From Flavobacteriaceae bacterium (GTDB taxonomy: Bacteria > Bacteroidota > Bacteroidia > Flavobacteriales > Flavobacteriaceae), in NCBI GenBank assembly GCA_947453885.1, contig CANGIF010000019.1, forward strand, positions 1-56,309: 56,309 bases of DNA, given 5' to 3'. Position 1 is the first letter of the stretch. Each line of letters opens with the position of its first letter. Shown in pieces: positions 46,045 through 54,104 of the stretch. The notes under the pieces are model-generated. The model did no database searches and had not been told where the DNA came from. It was given only the letters and a program-made list of their open reading frames with translations. Both the position numbers and the translations under genes were made by a program.

Positions 46045-46052
46045 TACTTTTG
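46045..46052 (+). promoter_or_regulatory. -7 promoter element of pepD
   Basis: TACTTTTG, perfect TAnnTTTG, 75 bases before the ATG at 46128. Confidence 0.45.
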
Positions 46053-46127
46053 TTTTCGGTTATGACTATTTTACTTTTTTAACCAAATCAAAATTTAATT
46101 ATTTACAAAATCAATTTACAAAAATAC

Positions 46128-47588
46128 ATGAGCCAAGAGATTAGAAATCTAGAACCTAAAGCGTTATGGAATAAATTTGCAGATTTAAATGCTGTTCCTC
46201 GTCCTTCAAAAAAAGAAGATCGCGTTATTGCCTTTATGAAAAATTTTGGAGAAAGTTTAGGATTAGAAACTTTTGAAGACGAAATTCGAAACGTTATAAT
46301 CCGAAAACCAGCAACTGTTGGAATGGAAAACAGAAAACCAATAGTTTTACAAGGTCACCTAGATATGGTGCATCAAAAGAACAACGATACCGTATTTGAT
46401 TTTGACTCACAAGGCATTGAAATGTTTATAGATGGTGATTGGGTTAAAGCAAATGGCACAACTCTTGGTGCTGATAATGGTCTTGGTGTTGCCGCAATAA
46501 TGGCAGTGTTAGAAAGCACTACAATTAAACATCCGGCCATTGAAGCCTTGTTTACTATTGACGAAGAAACTGGAATGACAGGTGCTTTAAACCTAAAAGG
46601 GGGTGTTTTACAAGGTGAAATTCTTTTAAATCTTGACACCGAAGAAGACGATGAAATTGACATTGGTTGTGCTGGAGGAATTGATGTAACAGCAACCAGA
46701 AGCTATAATGAAGAAGAAGTTCCTGAAAATTCTGTAGGTTATTGTATCACTATAAAAGGGTTAAACGGCGGACATTCTGGAATGGATATTCACAAAGGAC
46801 TAGGGAATGCCAATAAAATAATGAACCGTTTGTTGTTTGATAGTTTTGAAAACTTTGGTTTGCAAGTTTCCGAAATAAATGGTGGGAGTTTAAGAAATGC
46901 TATTCCAAGAGAAAGTGTGGCACATGTTGTTATTGCCAACATGTTCAACGATGCCTTTCTTTTTGATATGCAAGAAATAATTACGGATATTAAAACAGAA
47001 TTCAAAACAACTGAGCCTAACTTGATAATCACCATTGAACCTGCGCCTTTGCCAGAAAAGATTATGGATTTAGGCGTACAAGAAGGATTGATTCGTGCTA
47101 TATATGCAGCTCATAATGGCGTTTACAGAATGAGTGCCGACATGGAAAATCTTGTAGAAACATCCAACAACATTGCAAGAGTGATTGTAAAAAACGGAGA
47201 GATTATTGTTCAAAATTTAACGCGTTCTTCCGTTGAAAGCTCAAAATTTGATTTGGCAAATGCGCTGCGTTCTTCTTTTGAATTGATGGGTTGCGAAGTT
47301 ACTTTGGCAGGAAGCTACCCAGGCTGGACACCAAATGTAAAATCTGAAATAGTAGATCTTTTGGTTGCTATTTACAACAAACAAAATGGCGAAAAACCAA
47401 AAGTTGTGGCTTGTCATGCTGGTTTAGAATGTGGCATTTTGGGTGCTAATTATCCAAATATGGACATGATTTCATTTGGACCAACTATACATGGAGCACA
47501 CAGTCCTGACGAAAGAGCTAATATAGCTTCGTCACAAAAGTTTTGGAAATTTTTATTAGAAATTTTAGAAAACATTCCTACCAAATAA
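46128..47588 (+). CDS. pepD: aminoacyl-histidine dipeptidase (M20C)
   Basis: A 486-residue zinc dipeptidase of the M20C family. Metal-binding motifs are visible: LQGHLDMVHQ (about 76-85), TLGADNGLGVAA (about 111-122), IDEETGMTGAL (about 145-155), LDTEEDDEIDIG (about 168-179) and SFGPTIHGAHSPDE (about 455-468). The lid domain with GLNGGHSGMDIHKG is between them. It splits Xaa-His and other dipeptides in the cytoplasm. Monocistronic, ending at a strong terminator. Confidence 0.9.
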   Translation: MSQEIRNLEPKALWNKFADLNAVPRPSKKEDRVIAFMKNFGESLGLETFEDEIRNVIIRKPATVGMENRKPIVLQGHLDMVHQKNNDTVFDFDSQGIEMFIDGDWVKANGTTLGADNGLGVAAIMAVLESTTIKHPAIEALFTIDEETGMTGALNLKGGVLQGEILLNLDTEEDDEIDIGCAGGIDVTATRSYNEEEVPENSVGYCITIKGLNGGHSGMDIHKGLGNANKIMNRLLFDSFENFGLQVSEINGGSLRNAIPRESVAHVVIANMFNDAFLFDMQEIITDIKTEFKTTEPNLIITIEPAPLPEKIMDLGVQEGLIRAIYAAHNGVYRMSADMENLVETSNNIARVIVKNGEIIVQNLTRSSVESSKFDLANALRSSFELMGCEVTLAGSYPGWTPNVKSEIVDLLVAIYNKQNGEKPKVVACHAGLECGILGANYPNMDMISFGPTIHGAHSPDERANIASSQKFWKFLLEILENIPTK

Positions 47589-47610
47589 TTCAAATAGTAG
47601 TAAAAGAAAC

Positions 47611-47640
47611 AGAGGCTGTCCGAAAAAGACAGCCTCTTTT
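47611..47640. terminator. terminator between convergent pepD and amylase genes
   Basis: A 10-bp perfect GC-rich stem AGAGGCTGTC / GACAGCCTCT (47611-47620 with 47628-47637) with a 7-nt loop, followed by T on the plus strand. It may serve both convergent genes. Confidence 0.85.
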
Positions 47641-47680
47641 ATGTTGAATTGTTTGCATTGCAAGTTAATGATGGCGTTAC

Positions 47681-49033
47681 TTACTTTTTTAAAATCAGGT
47701 ATTGATAACCCGTCAAGCTAACATTTCCAGCAAGTGATACAGTAGCATTTGTAAACACATCTTTCCAATCGCCTTGTAATGTGCTGTCTAAAGTTACATT
47801 CTGAGTAGTAGCGCGACAATTGACAAGTACCACTACTTGTTCAGAAGTTGTAGTTTTTTTAAAAATTGCAACATTTGTATTTGAATAGGAAGTTAATGTA
47901 CCTTTTCTAACCGTAGATGAAGTAATGTAGAACCCCAACAATTTTTGATAAGTAGCAAGCATATCTGGATTGGCATTCCAATCAATTGTGTTTGAACCAT
48001 TATAGGTTGCTGTTGCGCTAACACCCACTTCTTGACCACAATAAAGCAAAGGGACACCTTGCATAAAAATAGTAACCACTGAAGCTGCTATAGCGCCGTT
48101 TTTGCTACCATAAACCGATATAGGCGATGCTATATTCGATTCGTCATGATTTGTTGTAAACCGTAATTTTTGTTTTCCTGATGGTACTGCTGCAAATTCC
48201 GTTGTATTTGAAGTAAACAAAGTAGCAACCGAAGTTTGCGATGCGCCAACTACATTTTTAATAGCAGTTAAAAAATCCCAAGCATAATTCATTTGAAAAC
48301 CAACAGCAAAATGATCCGCACGATTGCCTTCGGCCAATAAAATCAGCTGTTTGTTTGGAATAGCATTTAACGCAGTAGTGGCTTGAAACCAAAAATCATA
48401 GGGTACATAATCGGCAGCATCGCATCGAAAACCATCAATATTAGCATTTATAACCCAATATTTCATAGCATCAATCATTGCTAAACGCATTGGCGCATTG
48501 CTGTAATTCAAATCAGCAACGTCATTCCAATTGGTGCCTTCTGGACTAATAATTTGCCCCCCTGCATTATGCGTGTACCACTCTGGATGTAAAGTAATCC
48601 AGGTGTTGTCCCACGAAGTATGATTAGCAACCCAATCTAAAATTACAGCAATATTTTTAGCATGTGCTAGACGAACTAAATTTTGCAAATCTTGTAGATT
48701 TCCAAACATTGGGTTGACTGAAGTGTACTCGCGAACGCAATAGGGAGATCCAAAAGAATTGACAGCCCCAACTGGATAAATAGGCATTAACCAAATTGTG
48801 TTTACCCCTAACGCTTTCAGATTGTCTAACCTGTTAATAATGCCTTGTATGTTTTTGGTAGTGCTAAAAGCGTTCAAATTTATTTCATACATCACAATAT
48901 CTTCTGTAGCTACAGGCTGAAAATTATCCGAATTTGTATTCTGACTTTGCGAAACGACCTCACTTTTGCTGCAACTTTCAAACAGAAATAAAACAAAAGA
49001 AAATGCCATGATTTTTAGAATACCTGCTTTCAT
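47681..49033 (-). CDS. GH13 alpha-amylase-family lipoprotein
   Basis: A 450-residue secreted glycoside hydrolase. A lipoprotein signal peptide ends in LFESC (about residue 20). The TIM barrel shows the four GH13 regions: DWVANHT, GFRCDAADYV (nucleophile Asp), LLAEGNR (acid/base Glu) and FTTNHDES. A short C-terminal beta domain follows (VVLVNCRATTQNV). It should cut alpha-1,4-glucans at the cell surface or in the periplasm. No SusC/SusD pair is present. ATG 49033 is used because the upstream extension to 49144 crosses the promoter and lacks a signal peptide. Confidence 0.9.
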   Translation of the reverse strand: MKAGILKIMAFSFVLFLFESCSKSEVVSQSQNTNSDNFQPVATEDIVMYEINLNAFSTTKNIQGIINRLDNLKALGVNTIWLMPIYPVGAVNSFGSPYCVREYTSVNPMFGNLQDLQNLVRLAHAKNIAVILDWVANHTSWDNTWITLHPEWYTHNAGGQIISPEGTNWNDVADLNYSNAPMRLAMIDAMKYWVINANIDGFRCDAADYVPYDFWFQATTALNAIPNKQLILLAEGNRADHFAVGFQMNYAWDFLTAIKNVVGASQTSVATLFTSNTTEFAAVPSGKQKLRFTTNHDESNIASPISVYGSKNGAIAASVVTIFMQGVPLLYCGQEVGVSATATYNGSNTIDWNANPDMLATYQKLLGFYITSSTVRKGTLTSYSNTNVAIFKKTTTSEQVVVLVNCRATTQNVTLDSTLQGDWKDVFTNATVSLAGNVSLTGYQYLILKK

Positions 49034-49070
49034 AACGCTACATGTATTTGGAATTGTAATTAAAAAAAAC

Positions 49071-49078
49071 CAAATGTA
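49071..49078 (-). promoter_or_regulatory. -7 promoter element of the amylase gene
   Basis: Minus-strand TACATTTG, perfect TAnnTTTG, 37 bases before the ATG at 49033. Confidence 0.5.
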
Positions 49079-49171
49079 ACTTATTAATTCAGCATACTTG
49101 CATGATAAGAGCGTAACTTTAAAAATCGTTACTATTGCTACCAAAAAAAAACCGACGGTTTAGTCATTGCT

Positions 49172-49226
49172 TACCGACGGTATCGTTCAAAGATATCGGT
49201 TATAATCACCAACGATACCGTCGGTA
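49172..49226. repeat. 16-bp perfect inverted repeat
   Basis: TACCGACGGTATCGTT (49172-49187) and its exact complement at 49211-49226, separated by 23 bp that includes one arm of the next inverted repeat. Confidence 0.85.
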
Positions 49227-49274
49227 GTTACAAAAAATAGAAGCGGTACTTTTTTTGTTTTCCAACCGATATCT
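49191..49274. repeat. interlocked 11-bp inverted repeat
   Basis: AGATATCGGTT (49191-49201) and its exact complement AACCGATATCT (49264-49274). The left arm sits in the loop of the 16-bp repeat, so the two structures are mutually interlocked. Confidence 0.75.
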
Positions 49275-49304
49275 TTTTTATTTCCTAAGCGGTACTTTTT
49301 TTGT
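49241..49304. repeat. 18-bp direct repeat
   Basis: AAGCGGTACTTTTTTTGT at 49241-49258 is repeated exactly at 49287-49304, spaced 46 bp start to start. Each copy ends in a T-run. Confidence 0.85.
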
Positions 49305-49325
49305 CCACCGTATTAGAAACAAAAA

Positions 49326-49358
49326 AATATCCCGCTAACCAATGGTTAACGGGATATT
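49326..49358. terminator. 15-bp hairpin, likely terminator
   Basis: AATATCCCGCTAACC (49326-49340) pairs with 49344-49358 with one mismatch over a 3-nt loop. Flanking A-run on the left would be a T-run on the minus strand, fitting termination of the HU-like gene transcript. Confidence 0.65.
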
Positions 49359-49371
49359 ACTATCTTCACGC

Positions 49372-49406
49372 CAAACCTGACAGGTTTTTAAAACCTGTCA
49401 GGTTTG
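49372..49406. repeat. 17-bp perfect palindrome (AACCTGTCAGGTT type)
   Basis: Two 17-nt arms, 49372-49388 and 49390-49406, pair perfectly about one central base. Each arm is itself nearly palindromic (AAACCTGACAGGTTT). It ends 2 bp from the stop of the HU-like gene. I believe similar elements recur in Bacteroidota genomes, but cannot check here. Confidence 0.85.
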
Positions 49407-49408
49407 AA

Positions 49409-50107
49409 CTAACTCACCTGCAAAGCGTCTTGCAAACTTCCACTACGCACCACAATGTTGGTAGTTCCATACCCTATGCGCACTTCCAGTGTATAACTTC
49501 CCGGGGCAAGAGCTGGGATGCTAAACATCAATTTCCCCTCAGTACGACTGGCAATAACCGTTACTTTGGTAGCTGTGCCATTAGCGGCAGTAAAGAAAAT
49601 ACCTTCGGCGGCATTGGCCGGGTTAAACTTCAATTCTTCGCCTACAATTTGACCAATACCTCCAGCGGTTACAATGCTGTTAGTAGTTTGCGAGTTAATG
49701 TCGGTATATTCAACCAAAGCAGGAGTGGTTTGCACTTGCAAGATTTTTTCTACCAATGCGGCATTCATTTTTTGAGTAAGCAAAGTACCTGAAGAAACGG
49801 TAGCTTTCTTGATGTGACGTGATGGGTCAAAACTATCTGTTGCACTCGTAAACACGCCATTCACTGCCGGGCGAATGTTAACCAACGGCAGGTTGACACT
49901 GTTGCCCTCGGCTACTTCGTCTGCCACTACATCAAAAAATACTTTAAGCACCGCTTGGCAATCTGCCTCAGTAATGGTGCTGCCACGACGCAACATTTCT
50001 TTAATAATGCTTTCTACGGTGTGGGTTTGGTTTGCCACCACACGAGCCGAACAGTCGTTAGGGTCCGGCGTAATGGGATTGTTCTGTAAATAATACTTAA
50101 TTGCCAT
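49409..50107 (-). CDS. HU-like DNA-binding-domain protein (DUF4469-like)
   Basis: A 232-residue protein. Residues about 1-125 form an HU/IHF-like domain of the Bacteroidota type: MAIKYYLQNNPITP, ESIIKEMLRRGSTITEADC and NLPLVNIRPAVNGVF. Residues about 145-232 form a beta domain (GEELKFNPANAAEGIFF, YTLEVRIGYG) like the DUF4469/Bvu_2165 C-terminal IG-like fold. Function unknown; the HU part suggests nucleoid or nucleic-acid association. GC content (45-50% in two lines I counted) is above the surroundings, and palindromes flank both ends, which hints at acquisition by transfer. Confidence 0.75.
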   Translation of the reverse strand: MAIKYYLQNNPITPDPNDCSARVVANQTHTVESIIKEMLRRGSTITEADCQAVLKVFFDVVADEVAEGNSVNLPLVNIRPAVNGVFTSATDSFDPSRHIKKATVSSGTLLTQKMNAALVEKILQVQTTPALVEYTDINSQTTNSIVTAGGIGQIVGEELKFNPANAAEGIFFTAANGTATKVTVIASRTEGKLMFSIPALAPGSYTLEVRIGYGTTNIVVRSGSLQDALQVS

Positions 50108-50146
50108 TTTATATTGATTTTAAAATTACACTTTGGGTTTTATTTA

Positions 50147-50177
50147 AACCCTCGCAGTGTTGAAACCTGTGAGGGTT
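50147..50177. repeat. AACCCTCRCAG-type inverted repeat
   Basis: AACCCTCGCAG (50147-50157) and CTGTGAGGGTT (50167-50177) pair at 10 of 11 positions with a 9-nt loop that contains GAAAC. It lies between the start of the HU-like gene and the end of the T9SS gene and could end the latter's transcript. Confidence 0.75.
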
Positions 50178-50186
50178 GGGTATTAA

Positions 50187-51704
50187 TTAATCTTTTAAAA
50201 ATTTACTTATTAACTTTTCATCTCCTGAAACCGCTTCGATGATGTACATTCCGCTAGCTAAAAGTTCTACATTAACTTGGGTTGTATTGCTAGTTTGGGT
50301 TAAAACAACTTTGCCTGTAAGGTCGATGATGGTAATTTTGTCTAGGCTAATATTGTTTGCGGTTTGCAGATGCAGTTTGTTTGTTGCAGGGTTTGGGAAT
50401 AACGTGATGTTTTGTTGTTGAAAATCGGTTGTGGCGAGGTCTGGGCTCAGTTTGACTAACCACCAACCAGTTTGCCCACTGGTTATATCACCATCAATGG
50501 ATGAACTTCCCCCCGAAACGACATAGCCTCCATCGGTGGTTTGCAAGATGCTAATTGCTTGGTCATCGTCAGTGCCTCCAAGTGTTTTTTGCCACTGAAG
50601 AGCCCCATTCGAATTGAGTTTTACAATCCAAAAATCAGCTCCATTGCCGCCATGAAATCCTGTCACATCGCCATCGTTCGAGTAAGTTAGTCCTGCCACG
50701 ATATAGCCCCCGTCGGCGGTTTGCTGGGTGCTTTGTGCCCAGTCATCATTGATTCCTCCAAGGGTTTTTTGCCATTGTAAAACGCCGCTGTTGCTGATTT
50801 TCACTATCCAAAAATCGTCACCATAGCCACCGTGAAATCCAGTGACATCACCCGTAGAAGAATTTGTGTGTCCACCTACAACATATCCCCCGTCGGAAGT
50901 TTGTTGAATACTGGTTGCAAAGTCATAACCTGTACCTGTTCCACCATAAGTTTTTTGCCATTGCAATACACCGCTCGCATTGAGTTTTACTACCCAATAT
51001 CCCCCTACATTGTTTCCTGCAACATCGCCATCGGTAGAGAGGGTGTAGCTTACCATGATAAAGCCACCATCAGAAGTTTGTTGCAAGCTTGTAGGCCGGT
51101 CTATATTAGTCCCTCCTAGGCTTTTCTGCCATTGTATGACACCACTGCTATTAAGTTTGACTACCCAAGCATCTTGATTTCCATGATTTCCAGTTACATC
51201 CCCATTGATAGAGTCCGACTGACCTGCAACGATATAACCGCCATCGGAGGTTTGTTGGATACATTTTGCATAATCATAAAAAGAACCTCCATAGGTTTTT
51301 TGCCATTGCAGCACGCCGCTTGCACTGAGTTTGACTATCCAATAATCGGCCCCTCCATGATTTCCGGTCACGTCCCCATTGGTTGATGTGGTCGATCCAG
51401 CTACTATGTAGCCGCCATCTGTGGTTTGCTGAATGCTGTTTGCCATGTCATCTCCAGACCCTCCCAGCGATATTTGCCACTGAATCAATCCACTAGAGTC
51501 TACTTTTACTACTTTAAAATTTGCATAACTAGTTGGATAGTTATAGCCCGCAAAAACATACCCTCCATCGGTGGTTTGTTTCATGCACGTTTCATAGGTA
51601 TAAATATCTCCTGGGATGGTTTTCTGCCACTGAATAGCTGGGGCTTGGGCAAAAGTTACAATTTGTGCTAGCGCAAAGGCTAGTGTAAGAATAGTTTTTT
51701 TCAT
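50187..51704 (-). CDS. T9SS-exported seven-repeat beta-propeller-like protein (paralogue)
   Basis: A 505-residue protein built like the one at 4588-6123: signal peptide ending near VTFAQ, seven repeats opening QWQKTxGGT with DGGYxVAG, GDVTGxHGG and WIVKL, then a T9SS type A sorting domain (LFPNPATNKLHLQ, GMYIIEAV, KFLKD). The two share near-identical signal peptides and sorting domains but clearly diverged repeats, so this is an old duplication or a gene family. Ligand unknown. Less AT-rich than its flanks. It is followed by the AACCCTC hairpin and preceded by array 2. Confidence 0.85.
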   Translation of the reverse strand: MKKTILTLAFALAQIVTFAQAPAIQWQKTIPGDIYTYETCMKQTTDGGYVFAGYNYPTSYANFKVVKVDSSGLIQWQISLGGSGDDMANSIQQTTDGGYIVAGSTTSTNGDVTGNHGGADYWIVKLSASGVLQWQKTYGGSFYDYAKCIQQTSDGGYIVAGQSDSINGDVTGNHGNQDAWVVKLNSSGVIQWQKSLGGTNIDRPTSLQQTSDGGFIMVSYTLSTDGDVAGNNVGGYWVVKLNASGVLQWQKTYGGTGTGYDFATSIQQTSDGGYVVGGHTNSSTGDVTGFHGGYGDDFWIVKISNSGVLQWQKTLGGINDDWAQSTQQTADGGYIVAGLTYSNDGDVTGFHGGNGADFWIVKLNSNGALQWQKTLGGTDDDQAISILQTTDGGYVVSGGSSSIDGDITSGQTGWWLVKLSPDLATTDFQQQNITLFPNPATNKLHLQTANNISLDKITIIDLTGKVVLTQTSNTTQVNVELLASGMYIIEAVSGDEKLISKFLKD

Positions 51705-52115
51705 TGTTTTAAAATATATTAATTGTTAATTTACTTGTTTTTGGAATCTATATTCCAGTGTTAATAAAACGTTACCTACTTGTACTTAACTTTGTAAAGC
51801 AAAAATAAAAAATGGTTTTTACAAAATGATAAAGGTGATAATTGAAAGAAGTTATTAACACGTTGTAAAAATGCAATAACATCAAGAAACTCAAAATTGA
51901 AGTTTGAAACACTAAGTTTTTATAAAGAAAATAAGAATTATAAAAAATGATTACTATTTAAAATTGAAATAAACAATACCCCTAAATGGGTATTGTTTAT
52001 TTTTATATTAACAATTTAAAAAAGTTAAAAAATTATTATCGTTAAAAAAGAAGTGTTTATGTTATTGAAGTAGCGCAAAGTAAATAATTAGCAATCAAAA
52101 ATGAATTACTACGCT
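51705..52115. other. non-coding region upstream of the T9SS paralogue
   Basis: About 410 bp without a supported gene. AAACAATACC at 51972-51981 and GGTATTGTTT at 51988-51997 form a perfect 10-bp inverted repeat around CCTAAA, followed by ATTTTTAT. A solitary TTAGCAAT at 52088 foreshadows the array. No clear TAnnTTTG promoter. Confidence 0.45.
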
Positions 52116-52342
52116 TTAGCATCACATTTCAGGTAGTGAGCAATACAATTAAACGTTTTAGCAACAACAGTCGGGGTTTTAAAAATACCTGTCAGGGTTG
52201 TAGAAAATGGAGTATAGCCTTTAGCAGTATATTTCCTATATTAGCAATTGTCGTTGGCTATTTAGCAATAGCAGTCAGGGTTGTAGCAGTATATTTATAC
52301 TCGTTAGAAACACTAGTTAGGTCGTTAGCTGGCAAAAAACCG
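52116..52342. repeat. 21-bp-period degenerate tandem array 2 (11 units)
   Basis: Units start at 52116, 52137, 52158, 52179, 52200, 52221, 52241, 52262, 52283, 52304 and 52325. Nine of ten steps are exactly 21 bp and one is 20; a last partial copy starts at 52343. The conserved part is KTAGCAA at the unit start, often with CAGGGTT or CGGGGTT at the end. Internal bases vary strongly. A plus-strand frame is open through most of it, but this follows from the period. Confidence 0.8.
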
Positions 52343-52367
52343 TTAGCTGGAAGCAAAAAAAAAGAAT

Positions 52368-53468
52368 TTATTTCACCATCAGGGTTACAAATTCATCAAA
52401 CAAATAGCTAGAATCGTGAGGTCCTGGGCTGGCTTCCGGATGATATTGCACCGAGAAACAAGGTTTGTTAATCATTCGCATACCTGCTACGGTATGATCA
52501 TTTATATGTTCGTGTGTAATTTCAAAATCAGGATGATTTTCTAGTTCCGTTCTATTCACAGCAAAACCATGATTTTGAGAAGTAATTTCCCCTTTGCCTG
52601 TTAGTAAATTCATTACCGGATGATTAATGCCTCTGTGCCCATTAAACATTTTGTAAGTGGCAATACCATTAGCCAAAGCTATAACTTGATGTCCCAAACA
52701 GATGCCAAAAAGTGGTTTGTTATTTGCCAAAATTTCTTTAGCCGTTTGAATAGCACTTACTAGAGGTTCTGGATCACCTGGCCCATTAGATAAAAAATAG
52801 CCATCGGGATTAAAGTCAGCCATCTCGGCATAAGTGGCATCAAAAGGAAAAATTTTTATATAGCAATCTCTCTTAGCGAAATTACGTAGGATGTTTGTTT
52901 TAATTCCTAAATCTAAAGCAGCTATTTTAAATGCTGCATTCTCGTTACCATAAAAATAAGGTTGTTTTGTAGCAACTTTTGAAGCAAGTTCTAATCCTTT
53001 CATTTCAGGCACCTTTTTCAAGGCAAGCTTAAGTTCATCTACAGCAGTTCCATCAGTGCAAATTACAGCATTCATAGCGCCATTATCACGGATATAACTC
53101 ACTAAAGCTCTTGTGTCAACATCGGAGATACAAATAAGATTATGTTTTATAAAATAATCTTCTAAACTTTCTGTTGCATCGGGACGCGAATAATTAAAAC
53201 TAAAGTTTTTACACACTAAACCTGCAATTTTTATAGAGTCTGATTCCACTTCATTGTTGTTTATCCCATAGTTCCCAATATGTGTATTGGTAGCAATCAT
53301 AATTTGACCAAAATAAGAAGGGTCAGTGAAAATTTCTTGATAGCCAGTCATTCCAGTATTGAAACAGACTTCACCAGTTGTAGTGCCTTTTATTCCAATA
53401 GATTTACCGTAAAATATAGTGCCGTCACTTAATAGTAGTAATGCGTTTTGACGAGTTGTGTAATTCAT
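52368..53468 (-). CDS. carA: carbamoyl-phosphate synthase small subunit
   Basis: A 366-residue glutamine amidotransferase subunit that supplies ammonia to CarB for carbamoyl phosphate, feeding pyrimidine and arginine synthesis. The N-terminal domain shows FNTGMTGYQEIFTDPSYFGQ (about 36-55). The class I amidotransferase domain has the nucleophile Cys in FGICLGHQ and the His/Glu pair in VQYHPEASPGPHD. carB is not in the window. A -7 element just beyond the rplQ terminator gives it its own promoter, although it follows rplQ in the same direction. Confidence 0.95.
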   Translation of the reverse strand: MNYTTRQNALLLLSDGTIFYGKSIGIKGTTTGEVCFNTGMTGYQEIFTDPSYFGQIMIATNTHIGNYGINNNEVESDSIKIAGLVCKNFSFNYSRPDATESLEDYFIKHNLICISDVDTRALVSYIRDNGAMNAVICTDGTAVDELKLALKKVPEMKGLELASKVATKQPYFYGNENAAFKIAALDLGIKTNILRNFAKRDCYIKIFPFDATYAEMADFNPDGYFLSNGPGDPEPLVSAIQTAKEILANNKPLFGICLGHQVIALANGIATYKMFNGHRGINHPVMNLLTGKGEITSQNHGFAVNRTELENHPDFEITHEHINDHTVAGMRMINKPCFSVQYHPEASPGPHDSSYLFDEFVTLMVK

Positions 53469-53497
53469 TTGTGTAGTTATAAAGAAGTTGTGTCTGG

Positions 53498-53505
53498 CAA
53501 ATTTA
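53498..53505 (-). promoter_or_regulatory. -7 promoter element of carA
   Basis: Minus-strand TAAATTTG, perfect TAnnTTTG, 29 bases before the start at 53468 and directly after the rplQ terminator. Confidence 0.5.
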
Positions 53506-53508
53506 ATT

Positions 53509-53544
53509 CAAAAAAAAAGGACAAACTAATAAAAGTTTATCCTT
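53509..53544 (-). terminator. terminator of the rps-rpoA-rplQ operon
   Basis: Arms 53517-53527 and 53534-53544 pair at 10 of 11 positions (AAGGACAAACT with AGTTTATCCTT) over a 6-nt loop. On the minus strand it is followed by eight T. Confidence 0.8.
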
Positions 53545-53569
53545 GTTTTTTATTGAATATTGAAAATCA

Positions 53570-54067
53570 TTATTCTGTAGCTTCGGTAGTTTCAGTTTCA
53601 GTTTCAGTTTCTGCAACAGGAGTTTCAGTAACTGATTCTTCTTTTTTAGCTTTTCCACCACGACGGCTTTTAGCTTTTTTAACTTCTTTTTTACCACCGT
53701 TGTAAAGTTCATTGAAATCTACTAATTCGATCATTGCCATATCAGCATTATCTCCTAAACGATTTCCAACTTTAATAATACGTGTATAACCACCTGGACG
53801 ATCTCCAACTTTAGCAGCTACATCTCTGAACAAGTCAGTTACAGCATATTTACTTCGTAAGTAAGAAAATACAATACGACGATTGTGTGTTGTATCATCC
53901 TTCGATTTTGTTATTAATGGCTCAACAAATTGTTTAAGCGCTTTTGCTTTAGCAACAGTAGTGTTAATACGCTTGTGTTCAATTAATGAACAAGCCATAT
54001 TAGACAACATAGCTTTTCTATGTCCAGTTTGTCTACTTAAGTGGTTGTTTTTCTTTCCGTGTCTCAT
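53570..54067 (-). CDS. rplQ: 50S ribosomal protein L17
   Basis: A 165-residue L17. The conserved core opens [20 protein letters not shown] and contains [20 protein letters not shown] (about 90-109). After about residue 118 the protein has a basic stretch followed by a Glu/Thr-rich tail (ETETET), making it about 40 residues longer than the E. coli protein. Such acidic extensions are usual in Bacteroidota. It is the last gene of the ribosomal operon, 37 bp after rpoA. Confidence 0.95.
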   Translation of the reverse strand: MRHGKKNNHLSRQTGHRKAMLSNMACSLIEHKRINTTVAKAKALKQFVEPLITKSKDDTTHNRRIVFSYLRSKYAVTDLFRDVAAKVGDRPGGYTRIIKVGNRLGDNADMAMIELVDFNELYNGGKKEVKKAKSRRGGKAKKEESVTETPVAETETETETTEATE

Positions 54068-54104
54068 TGCTTTCTAAAATTAATCTCGCTAAAAGCGGAT
54101 TAGA

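Larger units (their letters stand above)
49034..49408. other. intergenic region with stacked palindromes
   Basis: About 375 bp without a gene. It holds the amylase promoter and, from 49141 on, several inverted and direct repeats listed separately. CCGACGGT, CGGTAC and ATCGGT words recur in both orientations. Confidence 0.6.

Noticed and set aside
49301..49792. 163-codon plus-strand frame over the palindromes and the HU-like gene
   Set aside because: It crosses hairpins and is antisense to a recognisable protein.
49409..50107. Insertion sequence around the HU-like gene
   Set aside because: No transposase, and the flanking palindromes differ from each other, so they are not terminal inverted repeats of one IS.
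52136..52411. 91-codon plus-strand frame through array 2
   Set aside because: It runs into the antisense 3' end of carA and follows the 21-bp period. Nothing supports a protein.
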